A model generated the notes under the pieces. The model saw nothing but the letters and a program-made list of their open reading frames with translations. It did no database searches and was not told the DNA's origin. The position numbers and the translations under genes were made by a program. Of a stretch of 64,000 bases of DNA, positions 1 to 8,901 are shown one piece after another (the stretch's first letter is position 1; each line of letters begins with the position of its first letter). Source of the stretch: Candidatus Baltobacteraceae bacterium (GTDB taxonomy: Bacteria > Vulcanimicrobiota > Vulcanimicrobiia > Vulcanimicrobiales > Vulcanimicrobiaceae); NCBI GenBank assembly GCA_035502855.1, contig DATJTX010000003.1:1-64000 (forward strand). The letters are read 5' to 3'.

Positions 1-966
<966 letters not shown>

Positions 967-1157
967 CTACGCTTACGCCTTCATAGTTGGCACCTGGAAG
1001 TTCTTCTCTGTACAGCTTTGGGCCCAAACCGCTAGCGCGGTTTGGGTACCCGAATTTCCCACCCGCGATCGACTGGAGCTCCGGCTCGTCATCGCGGATG
1101 GGGATCCAGTTTGGGACCCCCAAACGACCCACGTCGTTTGGGAAACCCCAACAAGTT
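967..1157 (+). other. 23S-5S internal transcribed spacer with two strong hairpins
   Basis: The spacer is about 190 nt and contains no tRNA. It holds two perfect 10-bp hairpins with 4-nt loops. One is at 1023-1032/1037-1046 (arms cccaaaccgc and gcggtttggg). The other is at 1119-1128/1133-1142 (arms cccaaacgac and gtcgtttggg). The arms of the two hairpins are themselves similar (cccaaac..g). They are probably RNase III or other rRNA-processing structures; the processing role is inferred. Confidence 0.7.
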
Positions 1158-1273
1158 TCTGGCGTCCATAGCGGCGGGGTCCCACCCGTTCCCATCCCGA
1201 ACACGGCAGTTAAGCCCGCCAGCGCCAATGATAGTCGGGCCGCAGGGCCCCTCGAAAGTAGGTCGACGCCAGA
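1158..1273 (+). rRNA. 5S ribosomal RNA
   Basis: The roughly 116-nt sequence has the 5S hallmarks: the loop-A/helix-I ends tctggcg (1158-1164) and cgccaga (1267-1273) are complementary, the conserved cccatcccgaacacggcagttaag block lies at 1191-1214, and the gaaagtaggtcg segment precedes the 3' helix. It follows the 23S gene in the same orientation, as the last gene of the rRNA operon. Confidence 0.95.
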
Positions 1274-1286
1274 TTATAGACACGAT

Positions 1287-1314
1287 GAGCCCGCGATAGA
1301 AATTTCGCGGGCTC
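1287..1314 (+). terminator. Hairpin terminator after the rRNA operon
   Basis: A perfect 10-bp inverted repeat, gagcccgcga (1287-1296) and tcgcgggctc (1305-1314), with an 8-nt loop lies 13 nt after the 5S gene. It has no long U-tract (tcgtcgtcct follows), so it is not a textbook intrinsic terminator. It lies between the rRNA operon and the convergent phosphofructokinase gene and could serve both strands. Confidence 0.55.
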
Positions 1315-1348
1315 TCGTCGTCCTCGGGCCCGCACACCCTGGCCGTCT

Positions 1349-2617
1349 TCACATCGGGATGCTAGCTCGTCCGAATTGCTCGGCAAACGCCCGCTCGTCG
1401 AGATTCGTTTGCGCGGCGAGCTGCGCGACGTGGGGTGGCTCGAGATCGCGCTTGTCCAGGCGCACCATATAGTCGCGCGCGACGGCGAACGCCTCGGCGT
1501 GCACGTCGACCAGGCGCGTGCGGATGCGCCCCGTCGCCGGATCGAGCAAACTCTCCAGCGAGACCGGTTGCACGCGACCCCCGGAGAGCGCGATCAATGC
1601 GCCGCTGCCGCCGCCCAGCAGGTAGCGAACGGCGCCGTATCCGAGCGTGCGCGTGTAGTCGATGTCGAAGGCCACCGGTTTTGCGCAGCGCAGTTCGTAA
1701 CCGATATCCTTGGTGAGCACGGTTGCCTCGATGCCGAGGCGGGTAAGGCGTTCGCGCACGCGATCGCGCAGCAATGCGCCGATCGGCACATCGGCCAGGC
1801 GCACGTGGCCGTACGCGTCGCGCGCGACGTTTTCCAGTGCCTTGAGCGTGTCGGCGGAAACACGCTCGACGATGCCCTCGGCCACGACCGCGACGCCGTA
1901 ATCGCGTCCTTGCGCGCGGCGTTTCACGATCGCGCCGGCCAGCAGGTCAACGACCGACTCGAGGTCGAGCGTACCACCGGGAAACTCTTCCGGGATCACC
2001 GCCAATGTTGCGCCGGCCGCGTTGGCCATGCCGAGCGCGAGCGCGCCGGATTTGCGTCCCATGCTCACGACGATGTACCAGCGAACGGTCGTGCGCGCGT
2101 CTTCCAGGAGACTTTCGATGATCTGCGCCCCGACCGATCGCGCGGTTTCGAATCCGAACGTCGGCGCATTGTCGGGAAGGGGCAAATCGTTGTCGATCGT
2201 CTTGGGAACCGTCGCGACGCCGATGCGCCCTTTGGTGTGCTCGGCGATGCGTGCGGCGCCGAAGGTCGTGTCATCGCCCCCGATGCAGATCAAGTAGCGC
2301 ACGCCGAGCACGTCGAGCGAGTGCACCGTGCGATCGAGGGATGCGGCGTCCTTGGCCGGGTTGGTGCGCGAGGTGCGCAAGAACGAACCGCCGCTGCCTT
2401 GAATCCGGGTCGCGTCGTCAATCGTCATCACGGTGGTCTTTACCGGCGAGCCGTCGACGAGGTCGCGATAGCCGTCGTAGATACCGATCACGCGCAGCCC
2501 CGCGTTGATCGCTTCGATCGTCGCGGACGCAATGACGCCGTTGATGCCGGGTGCGGGACCACCGCCCACGAGAATTGCGAGAGTATCGCTCATGCGCGGA
2601 GAATGCACGCTACCCAT
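1349..2617 (-). CDS. 6-phosphofructokinase, probably pyrophosphate-dependent
   Basis: This is a PfkA-superfamily enzyme that phosphorylates fructose-6-phosphate at C1 in the cytosol. The N-terminal nucleotide/PPi loop is GGGPAPG (about residues 18-24). Two residues that separate donor types both read as PPi-type: GGDDT at about 113-117 (Asp where ATP enzymes have Gly) and PKTIDND at about 138-144 (Lys where ATP enzymes have Gly). An MGR substrate motif follows. The reaction would be reversible and could serve gluconeogenesis with the nearby pckA. Two starts are possible: ATG at 2617, preceded by ggaaag, or the internal ATG at 2593 (MSDTLAI), which better matches family length. It converges on the rRNA operon. 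Confidence 0.9.
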   Translation of the reverse strand: MGSVHSPRMSDTLAILVGGGPAPGINGVIASATIEAINAGLRVIGIYDGYRDLVDGSPVKTTVMTIDDATRIQGSGGSFLRTSRTNPAKDAASLDRTVHSLDVLGVRYLICIGGDDTTFGAARIAEHTKGRIGVATVPKTIDNDLPLPDNAPTFGFETARSVGAQIIESLLEDARTTVRWYIVVSMGRKSGALALGMANAAGATLAVIPEEFPGGTLDLESVVDLLAGAIVKRRAQGRDYGVAVVAEGIVERVSADTLKALENVARDAYGHVRLADVPIGALLRDRVRERLTRLGIEATVLTKDIGYELRCAKPVAFDIDYTRTLGYGAVRYLLGGGSGALIALSGGRVQPVSLESLLDPATGRIRTRLVDVHAEAFAVARDYMVRLDKRDLEPPHVAQLAAQTNLDERAFAEQFGRASIPM

Positions 2618-3080
2618 GGAGCTTTCCTACGCGGCGATCTGCTTCGATCTGTTCGGGACGCTGATCTCCGACGAAGGATCGGCGATCGCCGGAGCGCGCG
2701 AGACGCTGGCGGGACTTGGAGCGGCGCGTTGGGCGATCGTGACGTCGATGCCCCGGCGCGCGGCCGCTGCCGTGATTACGCGCGCCGGACTGCTCGTGCC
2801 GCCGGTGCTGGTGAGCGCCGACGACGTGCTGCACGGAAAGCCCTCACCCGACCCTTACCGGCTCGCAGCCGAGCGCCTGGCGATCGAACCTTCATCGGCG
2901 CTAGCCGTCGAGGATTCATCCTCCGGCGTCGATTCCGCGCGCGCCGCCGGAATGGACGCGCTTTTCATCCTGCGCGGGCGCTCCGCGAGCGCATGTTCGC
3001 GCGCCGACTATTACGTCGACCGTTTCGCGCAGCTCACCGTATCGGTCGATCCAAGCGGCGCGTGCCGCGTGGCATTTTGA
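2616..3080 (+). CDS. HAD-family hydrolase, small, no large cap
   Basis: A 154-residue HAD phosphatase-like protein. Motif I is DLFGTL (residues about 10-15), motif II the S of IVTSMP, motif III the Lys of KPSPDPY, and motif IV the acidic VEDSSSG. The DxF form of motif I replaces the usual second Asp and is common in DLFGTL-type members. The spacing leaves little room for a cap, so the substrate is probably exposed or large; it cannot be named. The ATG at 2616 starts the MELSYAAICFD reading. The gene diverges from the phosphofructokinase gene with essentially no gap, so the two must share a short promoter region or overlap in their 5' ends. Confidence 0.8.
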   Translation: MELSYAAICFDLFGTLISDEGSAIAGARETLAGLGAARWAIVTSMPRRAAAAVITRAGLLVPPVLVSADDVLHGKPSPDPYRLAAERLAIEPSSALAVEDSSSGVDSARAAGMDALFILRGRSASACSRADYYVDRFAQLTVSVDPSGACRVAF

Positions 3081-3503
3081 TCAGACTTCGCGGCCGATCA
3101 GTTCGAGTTTGGTTCCGGCCGGGTCCTCGAAGAAGACCGCGGGATAGGTTTCCATCTCCTCGCTGAGCTCGATTCCGGCTGCACCGATGCGGCGCAGCAC
3201 GGCGATCAGCTCGTCGAGCCGCTCGTAGGCGACGCGAAACGCGATGCGGGTGTCGTTGTTGCGGTGAAGCGGGTTCTCGATTACGCCGAAGAAGCGGCGC
3301 GGCTTGGTGGGGTGCGCAGCCTCATAATATTCGATCGCGTTGTACGCGTCGAATTCGCGGTGCCATTCGCCGTCAGGATCGACGTAGGCGTAGCGCTTTT
3401 CGGTCAGGCCGACCTCCGGCATCAAATCGTCGTAAAACGCCTCGACTGCCGCGAGCGAGCGCACGCGGCAGTCGATGTGATCGAACCCGTAGAATTCGTG
3501 CAC
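3081..3503 (-). CDS. VOC-family (glyoxalase/bleomycin-resistance fold) protein
   Basis: A 140-residue protein of the vicinal oxygen chelate superfamily. Two beta-alpha-beta-beta-beta modules are visible. The first starts with FDHIDCRVRSLAAVEAFY, with His in the usual first metal position. The second ends with the characteristic AVFFEDPAGTKLELI, with Glu near the end. The reaction cannot be told from sequence; members include glyoxalases, dioxygenases and resistance proteins. It starts 12 nt after the stop of pckA on the same strand and so is probably co-transcribed. Its stop abuts the stop of the convergent HAD gene. Confidence 0.85.
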   Translation of the reverse strand: MHEFYGFDHIDCRVRSLAAVEAFYDDLMPEVGLTEKRYAYVDPDGEWHREFDAYNAIEYYEAAHPTKPRRFFGVIENPLHRNNDTRIAFRVAYERLDELIAVLRRIGAAGIELSEEMETYPAVFFEDPAGTKLELIGREV

Positions 3504-3515
3504 GCGCGCGAGGAT

Positions 3516-5087
3516 TCACTTGGCGGCGGGCTTGATCGCGACCGCGTTAACCGCCGGGGATGCGTGTGCTTCGAATCGTTTGAAGTTGTCGTAGAAGAGC
3601 TGCGCGAGTTTGCGCGCCTGCTCGTCGTATCCGTTTTTGTCCGGCCAAGCATTGCGCGGGTTGAGGACCTCGGCCGGAATCCCCGGAACGCTCTTGGGAA
3701 TCTTCAGACCGAAGAACGGCTCGGTTTCAAATTCGCCCTGGATGCGTTTTTCGATCGCGGCGTTGACCATGGCGCGCGTGTGCGCGATCGACATCCGCTT
3801 GCCCACGCCGTACTTGCCGCCCGTCCAGCCCGTGTTCACGAGCCAGCAGTCCACTTCGTGGCGATCGATGCGCTCGCCGAGTAATTTCGCGTAGACCGTG
3901 GGGTGATGGACCATGAACGGCGCTCCGAAGCAGGTCGAGAACGTAGCCGTCGGTTCAGTCACGCCGCGCTCGGTGCCGGCAACTTTGGCGGTGTAGCCGG
4001 AGAGGAAATGATACATCGCCTGATCCCGGCTGAGTTTGGAGATCGGCGGAAGCACGCCGAATGCGTCGGCGGTGAGCATGATGATCGTCTTGGGATGGCC
4101 GCCCATGCTGCCGGGCACGATGTTCGGAATGTATTCGAGCGGATACGCGGAGCGCGTATTCTCGGTCTTGGCTTCGGAGTCGACGTCGAGTTCGCGCGTG
4201 CGATCGTCGTACACGACGTTTTCGATCACCGTGGAGAAGCGGTGGGTCGCCGCCCAAATCTCGGGCTCGGCCGTAGCCGAGAGGCGAATCACCTTGGCAT
4301 AGCAGCCGCCTTCGAAATTGAACACGCCGTCATTCGACCAGCCGTGCTCGTCGTCGCCGATCAGCGGCCGGTGCGGATCCGAGGAGAGCGTCGTTTTACC
4401 GGTTCCCGAAAGGCCGAAGTAGATCGCGACGTCACCGCTCGCGCCGGCGTTCGCCGAGCTGTGCATCGGCAGCGTCTCACGGAGCGGCAAGAGATAATTC
4501 ATCACGGTGAAGATCGATTTCTTGATCTCGCCGGCGTACTTCGTGCCGCCGATCAGGATCATGCGCCGTGCGAAGTTCACCAAAATGAAAGTGGAACTCG
4601 GCACACCGTCGCGCCCGGGATCGGCCTGAAATTGCGCCGCGTCGATCACCGTGAATTCCGGAACGAATCCGGGCACGGGCGTTTCAGGTGTAATGAACAT
4701 ATGATGCGCAAAAAGATTGTGCCACGCGAACTCGGTGTAGACGCGAATCGGCACGCGGTAGCGCTCGTCCGCTCCGACGTAGCAATCCAGCGCGTAGACG
4801 TCGCGCTCGGAGAAATACGCTTCGACCTTGTCGAGCAAGGCGTCGAAGACGCCGGCGTCGATCGGACGGTTGGTGTCGCCCCAATCGATATGTCTTTCGC
4901 TCGAGGGCTCTTTGACGAACGCCTTGTCTTTCGGGGAGCGTCCGGTGTGCGGGCGCGTATCGACGATGAACTGCCCATCGCGGCCCAGCACGCCTTCGCC
5001 GCGGCGCAGCGCGTGTTCGATGAGCTGCGGCGGGGTGAGATTCTCCCACAGATTGGCGGCTTTGAGTTTGTCCGGAACGGTAAGCAT
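3516..5087 (-). CDS. pckA: Phosphoenolpyruvate carboxykinase (ATP)
   Basis: A 523-residue enzyme that converts oxaloacetate and ATP to phosphoenolpyruvate, ADP and CO2, the entry step of gluconeogenesis. The kinase-1a P-loop GLSGTGKTTLS lies at about residues 223-233. Substrate-site motifs include RPHTGRSPKDK near residue 45 and the GGTKYAGE metal/lysine segment near residue 180. The length and motifs are those of the ATP-type family rather than the GTP-type. The VOC gene follows 12 nt downstream. A 6-bp hairpin (gcaggc/gcctgc, 5109-5123) lies in the short divergent region shared with the P1 peptidase gene. Confidence 0.97.
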   Translation of the reverse strand: MLTVPDKLKAANLWENLTPPQLIEHALRRGEGVLGRDGQFIVDTRPHTGRSPKDKAFVKEPSSERHIDWGDTNRPIDAGVFDALLDKVEAYFSERDVYALDCYVGADERYRVPIRVYTEFAWHNLFAHHMFITPETPVPGFVPEFTVIDAAQFQADPGRDGVPSSTFILVNFARRMILIGGTKYAGEIKKSIFTVMNYLLPLRETLPMHSSANAGASGDVAIYFGLSGTGKTTLSSDPHRPLIGDDEHGWSNDGVFNFEGGCYAKVIRLSATAEPEIWAATHRFSTVIENVVYDDRTRELDVDSEAKTENTRSAYPLEYIPNIVPGSMGGHPKTIIMLTADAFGVLPPISKLSRDQAMYHFLSGYTAKVAGTERGVTEPTATFSTCFGAPFMVHHPTVYAKLLGERIDRHEVDCWLVNTGWTGGKYGVGKRMSIAHTRAMVNAAIEKRIQGEFETEPFFGLKIPKSVPGIPAEVLNPRNAWPDKNGYDEQARKLAQLFYDNFKRFEAHASPAVNAVAIKPAAK

Positions 5088-5145
5088 TTAACCTACTTTT
5101 TGAGGTGCGCAGGCCGCGCCTGCACGGAGTTCAAAGGAGAGGGCC

Positions 5146-6336
5146 ATGCCAAAGCGTTTTCCCCTAGTGCTATGCGCTTCTATCGCCGCGGGCTCGATCA
5201 TCGTTGCCTTGGCCTGCGGGGGCCGCGCCGTAGCCGTTTTGCCCTTCCACTTTGGATTCTTCCCCTCCGGGCCGCTGGACGCGATAACTGATGTCGCAGG
5301 CGTCCGGGTTGCCAATCTCACGCTGATCCGGGGCCAGGACATCCGGACGGGGGCGACGGCCGTTCTCCCCAACGCCGATCCGTGGGACCGCAAGGTGGCC
5401 GCAGCGTTCCTGAGCTTCAACGGGAACGGCGAAATGACCGGAACGCACTGGATCGAGGCCGCCGGTTATCTCGAGGAACCGATCGTGCTCACCGACACCC
5501 TGGATATCGGCCGGGCCGACGACGGCGTCGTGGATTGGGTGATCGAGCACCACCCGCAGGTCGGGATCACGGACGACGTCCCGCTGCCGGTCGTGGCGGA
5601 GTGCGACGACCAGTTGCTTACCGACATTCAGCGGCGTCCGGTCGGGCCCGGCGACGTCCGGGCGCTGCTCGACGCCGCCGTGCCGGGCCAGTTCGCGCGC
5701 GGCAGCGTCGGCGCGGGAACGGGGATGCGGGCCTTCGGCTTCAAGGCGGGCATCGGCTCGGCATCGCGCGTGCTGCCGGCGAGTCTGGGCGGCTATCGCG
5801 TCGGCGTGCTGGTGAACGACAACACCGGCAGTTTGCGCGATGCGCTCACGATCGTCGGCGTTCCGGTCGGCGAGCGGCTCAAGAGCGAATACCGGACGGT
5901 CTATCCCAAACGCGTCTCGGCGGCCTCGCTGCACGGGCGGGCGGCGAGCGGCAGCATCATCATCGTCGTCGCGACCGATGCGCCGCTGGACAGCCGCGAA
6001 ATCCGCGCGCTCTTGTTGCGAGCGGGCCTGGGCATGGGGCGGACGGGCCTGACCTCAGATGTCGGAAGCGGCGATCTGTTCGTCGGTTTTTCGACGACCG
6101 AGGTGTTTCAACGCACCGGCAATTTCGAGGTCAGCGCACCGGTGAAGCGCATCGTCGAAGACGACGACGTGCTCAACGCGCTTTACAGCGCGACCGCCGA
6201 GGCGACGCAGGCGGCGATCTACGACGCGCTTTTCGAGGCAAAGACGATGACCGGTCGCGGCGGCGCGACCGTATACGGACTCCCGGTCGAGCGCGTGCTG
6301 CGGATGTTGCGGAGTGCGGGCGCCATCGGTCAGTGA
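5146..6336 (+). CDS. P1-family (DmpA-like, S58) aminopeptidase, exported
   Basis: A 396-residue N-terminal-nucleophile hydrolase of the DmpA/BapA group, which processes itself before a Ser and then releases N-terminal D-, beta- or L-residues. A signal peptide is visible (MPKRFPLVLCASIAAGSIIVA). The expected autocleavage Gly-Ser is in ASGSIIIVVATDAPLD, near residues 268-269. The upstream core RGSVGAGTGM and the late GLGMGRTG segment are family hallmarks. A strong Shine-Dalgarno (aaaggag) lies 6 nt before the ATG. The stop overlaps the GTG of the next gene (GTGA), suggesting coupling. The substrate is unknown. Confidence 0.88.
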   Translation: MPKRFPLVLCASIAAGSIIVALACGGRAVAVLPFHFGFFPSGPLDAITDVAGVRVANLTLIRGQDIRTGATAVLPNADPWDRKVAAAFLSFNGNGEMTGTHWIEAAGYLEEPIVLTDTLDIGRADDGVVDWVIEHHPQVGITDDVPLPVVAECDDQLLTDIQRRPVGPGDVRALLDAAVPGQFARGSVGAGTGMRAFGFKAGIGSASRVLPASLGGYRVGVLVNDNTGSLRDALTIVGVPVGERLKSEYRTVYPKRVSAASLHGRAASGSIIIVVATDAPLDSREIRALLLRAGLGMGRTGLTSDVGSGDLFVGFSTTEVFQRTGNFEVSAPVKRIVEDDDVLNALYSATAEATQAAIYDALFEAKTMTGRGGATVYGLPVERVLRMLRSAGAIGQ

Positions 6337-6827
6337 GCTATATCGAGACCGAGCGGTTGATCCTGCGCACCTGGATGCCGGGCGATGCACCGGCACTTTA
6401 TGCGATCGCGCAGAAGCCTGAAGTCGCGCGTTATCTGATCACACAGAAGCCCACGATGGAACAGGTGCAGGCGTGGATTGCGCGAGAGACGGGTTTGCAA
6501 GAGCGCGACGGGTTTTCATGCTGGCCTGTCGTGCGCAAGAGCGACGGCGCGCTGATCGGACGCTGCGGCCCGCGCAAGATGCCCGAAGGCTACGTCGAGA
6601 TCGCTTGGGTCTTCGACTCGGCAGTGTGGCGCCAGGGGTACGCCCAGGAGGCCGCATCGGCGGTTATCGAGTATTGCCTGCGCTCTCGGCAGCTGTCCGC
6701 CGTTTACGCGCTGATCAACCCCGACAACGCGGCGTCGATCGCGTTAGCGTATCGCTTGGGCATGCGGTTCGACCGGGTCGTTCGCGCGTACAAGCGCGAT
6801 CTGTTACGCTATGAGCGTCATGCGTAA
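6333..6827 (+). CDS. GNAT-family N-acetyltransferase (RimJ/RimL-like)
   Basis: A 164-residue acetyltransferase that would use acetyl-CoA. It starts with the typical ETERLILRTWMPGDA. The beta4/alpha3 core includes GYVEIAWVFDSAVWRQGYAQEA, where the acetyl-CoA pyrophosphate loop RQGYAQEA replaces the commoner QGxGxA, and it ends with NAASIALAYRLGMRF. The start is the GTG at 6333, which overlaps the TGA of the peptidase gene by 4 nt; no other start fits the domain. The RimJ/RimL-like acceptor could be a protein N-terminus or a small amine; the sequence does not say. Confidence 0.85.
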   Translation: MSYIETERLILRTWMPGDAPALYAIAQKPEVARYLITQKPTMEQVQAWIARETGLQERDGFSCWPVVRKSDGALIGRCGPRKMPEGYVEIAWVFDSAVWRQGYAQEAASAVIEYCLRSRQLSAVYALINPDNAASIALAYRLGMRFDRVVRAYKRDLLRYERHA

Positions 6828-6987
6828 GAAGAAGCGGCGGAAGATGAAACTCGTGCCGCGGTTGTGGCCGCCGACGAATCTGCGTCCGGCCGGGGCGCAC
6901 GAAACGCTCACCCGCTACAACCGCAAACGCAAGAAGCGCGAGCTGCGCGACGAGCTCGCAACGGAAATCGATCGCGACACGGATTAA
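6820..6987 (+). CDS. Small basic protein, unknown
   Basis: A 55-codon frame starting at ATG 6820 (or the in-frame ATG at 6811) that overlaps the end of the GNAT gene. The product is strikingly basic at both ends: RKKKRRKMK at the start and NRKRKKRELRDE in the middle, then an acidic tail EIDRDTD. I do not recognise a family. Coupling to the upstream gene by overlap and the lack of rare-looking codons support translation; the short length argues for caution. A nucleic-acid or ribosome-binding role is possible from composition only. Confidence 0.4.
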   Translation: MRKKKRRKMKLVPRLWPPTNLRPAGAHETLTRYNRKRKKRELRDELATEIDRDTD

Positions 6988-7036
6988 TGTGGGACGATTC
7001 CGCGTCGCGTGAGCTACTTGGTCGACTCGACGCCTC

Positions 7037-8722
7037 CTAAGCGCGCATAGCGAGCATCGCGACTTTGGCTGCGTTCAGCGGCGTCTGACGCATCTCGAAA
7101 TCGACCAGCGCTTCGCCGATCTTATCGGCGAGCCGATTGCTAATGAACCACGGCGGCTTGGGCATCAGCGTTCCACCATAGCCGGCAAAGCTGCGCGGGA
7201 ACGGTGCAAAGGGTGCCCAGACGACGCTCTTCTCGGCGCGGTCGAAGAGGTACGCGTTGTGCACGACGCCGATGCCGCTGCCCACGTCGCTCATCGTATG
7301 GCCGGGATAGGCACCCCACGTCGTCTCGGTGAGCAGGAAGCCCACGCCGGTCCAAGCGTTGACCGCTACGCAGCCATAGCGAAGACCCGCCACCGCGGCA
7401 TCCAGATCACCTGCGTGCTCGTGCAGGGTCTTCGGATGCACCACCAGATTGGCGCCCAGCGTTCCCCATAGCCGGTCGTTGGCAAATGAGACGGCATCGC
7501 GCAAGAACGCCGCCGTATCGCCGGGCAGGGTCGTGACGGCGAGCACGCTCGCGAACGCCTCGATCTCGAAATTCGGATCGGCTGCGCCGGCATCGCCTAT
7601 CCGAACCAGCGTGCGCGGCGTGAAGCCTTCGCCGCTGCGCCCGTAGGGCTCGGCGTCGTGTCCCGCGGCTAAGCGCAGGCAGCGATCGGCCGCGCCCGGA
7701 TAATAGGCCGGACGATCGAACGCATCGCGCATCACTGCTTCGATCTGCGTTATCAGACGCGGCGTGCCGTCCCAATCGCGCGGCAGCACGAGCACCTGTG
7801 CGGCGATGCAGTTGAACCCGTCGTTGTGGAGCTTCTGGGTGACGATTTGCTCGGCTTGAAAACGAAAGTCGGCCGCGCTCCACGGCCCGGGCACGACGAT
7901 CGTCGGGCTGACGTTGCCCAGTTCGGCGGTGATCGGTTTGTTCGCGCCGCCCGCGACGATCGCATTGAACGTGCGATCGCTGCCGGTGACGTGAATCTCG
8001 TCGACGAGCGGATGCGAGGTGAGCAACTTGCCGACCTCGGCGTCACCGTATGCGAATCGCAAAAACCCGCCTTCGACGAGTGGGCGCAGCGCGTCCTCGA
8101 AGACCGGCCCGAGATAGTCATTGATCGGGTTCATCTTGAGGATGCAAACTGCGCCGTCGGCGATCAATTTGTACAGCACGTCGAGCGGCGCAATCGCGGA
8201 GATGTTGCCGGCGCCGAGCACCAGCGCGACGCGGGGCTGCGGCGCGGATTGCTTGTACCACACGGCTGCCGTGGACGCGAGATTCTCGCGCGTCACGCCC
8301 GGCTGCATCCAGACCTGTGCGTGAACTCCCGAGAGCAGCACGTAGTCGTAGAGGCCGTTCGGGAAGACGTCGACAGCGAGACGACCATCGGGCCGCTCAT
8401 GCACGCGGCCGGCGGGAACGTACGGTGATCCGTCACGCGCGATCGCACGCAGGGTGCGAATGTAGCGGTTGAGCGCATAGAGCACCGCCCAGGGTCCGCT
8501 CACCCATTCTTCGCCCGCGAGGGGCGTATTCGCGATGCCCTTTGCCTGTGCGCCGGCTTGCGCCCAACGCGCCGCCTGACCATAGACGGACTCACGAACC
8601 CGCTCGAGGAGATCGGCTTTGGCCGAGACGCGCAACGCGACCCACCGCTTTGCGCCTTCGCGAAGTTCGCTCAGCGACCGGTCAATTTCGGTTGGCGTCG
8701 CCGGGTGGACGAGCGTGCTCAC
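7037..8722 (-). CDS. Aldehyde dehydrogenase superfamily protein
   Basis: About 561 residues of the ALDH fold. The catalytic Cys is in GFNCIAAQVL (about residue 303) and the general-base Glu is in AELGNVSP (about 265), 38 residues apart as usual. The Rossmann part is around VLGAGNISAIAP. The ELGN in place of ELGG and the 560-residue length mark a diverged subgroup whose aldehyde is unknown. The chosen start is the GTG at 8722, which overlaps the stop of an upstream 32-codon reading frame (GTGA). An ATG at 8743 (MDGLGERVS) is the alternative. Further in-frame codons upstream to 8893 look non-coding. Confidence 0.82.
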   Translation of the reverse strand: MSTLVHPATPTEIDRSLSELREGAKRWVALRVSAKADLLERVRESVYGQAARWAQAGAQAKGIANTPLAGEEWVSGPWAVLYALNRYIRTLRAIARDGSPYVPAGRVHERPDGRLAVDVFPNGLYDYVLLSGVHAQVWMQPGVTRENLASTAAVWYKQSAPQPRVALVLGAGNISAIAPLDVLYKLIADGAVCILKMNPINDYLGPVFEDALRPLVEGGFLRFAYGDAEVGKLLTSHPLVDEIHVTGSDRTFNAIVAGGANKPITAELGNVSPTIVVPGPWSAADFRFQAEQIVTQKLHNDGFNCIAAQVLVLPRDWDGTPRLITQIEAVMRDAFDRPAYYPGAADRCLRLAAGHDAEPYGRSGEGFTPRTLVRIGDAGAADPNFEIEAFASVLAVTTLPGDTAAFLRDAVSFANDRLWGTLGANLVVHPKTLHEHAGDLDAAVAGLRYGCVAVNAWTGVGFLLTETTWGAYPGHTMSDVGSGIGVVHNAYLFDRAEKSVVWAPFAPFPRSFAGYGGTLMPKPPWFISNRLADKIGEALVDFEMRQTPLNAAKVAMLAMRA

Positions 8723-8817
8723 TCGTTCGCCGAGACCATCCATTGGATGCCGAACCGGTCGGTCAATTGACCGAACAACCCGGTCCCGTGGAAAAGGATG
8801 TATGGCTCGAGCTGCAT
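8719..8817 (-). pseudogene. Collapsed PhnB-like VOC gene, now a 32-codon micro-ORF
   Basis: The frame reads MQLEPYILFHGTG followed directly by LFGQLTDRFGIQWMVSANE and a stop. The first part matches the beginning of PhnB/VOC proteins (M.LNPYLFF.G) and the second matches their very end (FG.L.DRFG..WM), so roughly 100 internal codons are missing. A good Shine-Dalgarno (ggagg) lies upstream of the ATG at 8817. Its TGA overlaps the GTG of the aldehyde dehydrogenase gene. It may be only a remnant, or it may persist as a leader peptide that couples translation of the dehydrogenase. Confidence 0.6.
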
Positions 8818-8901
8818 GGCCGGGCTCCTCCGTCGGGCGGGAAGGAAGCCTTGGCGATCCGCGCGCACCACCCTTTCGCTGTGCTTCCCTCATTCGCGAA
8901 T

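Noticed and set aside
1376-3166. Long open frame (596 codons) opposite the phosphofructokinase gene
   Set aside because: It is antisense to clearly coding sequence in GC-rich DNA, rich in Arg/Ala with no domain, and an expected shadow frame. The same reasoning removes the long frames opposite pckA (3903-5291) and priA (52065-54377).
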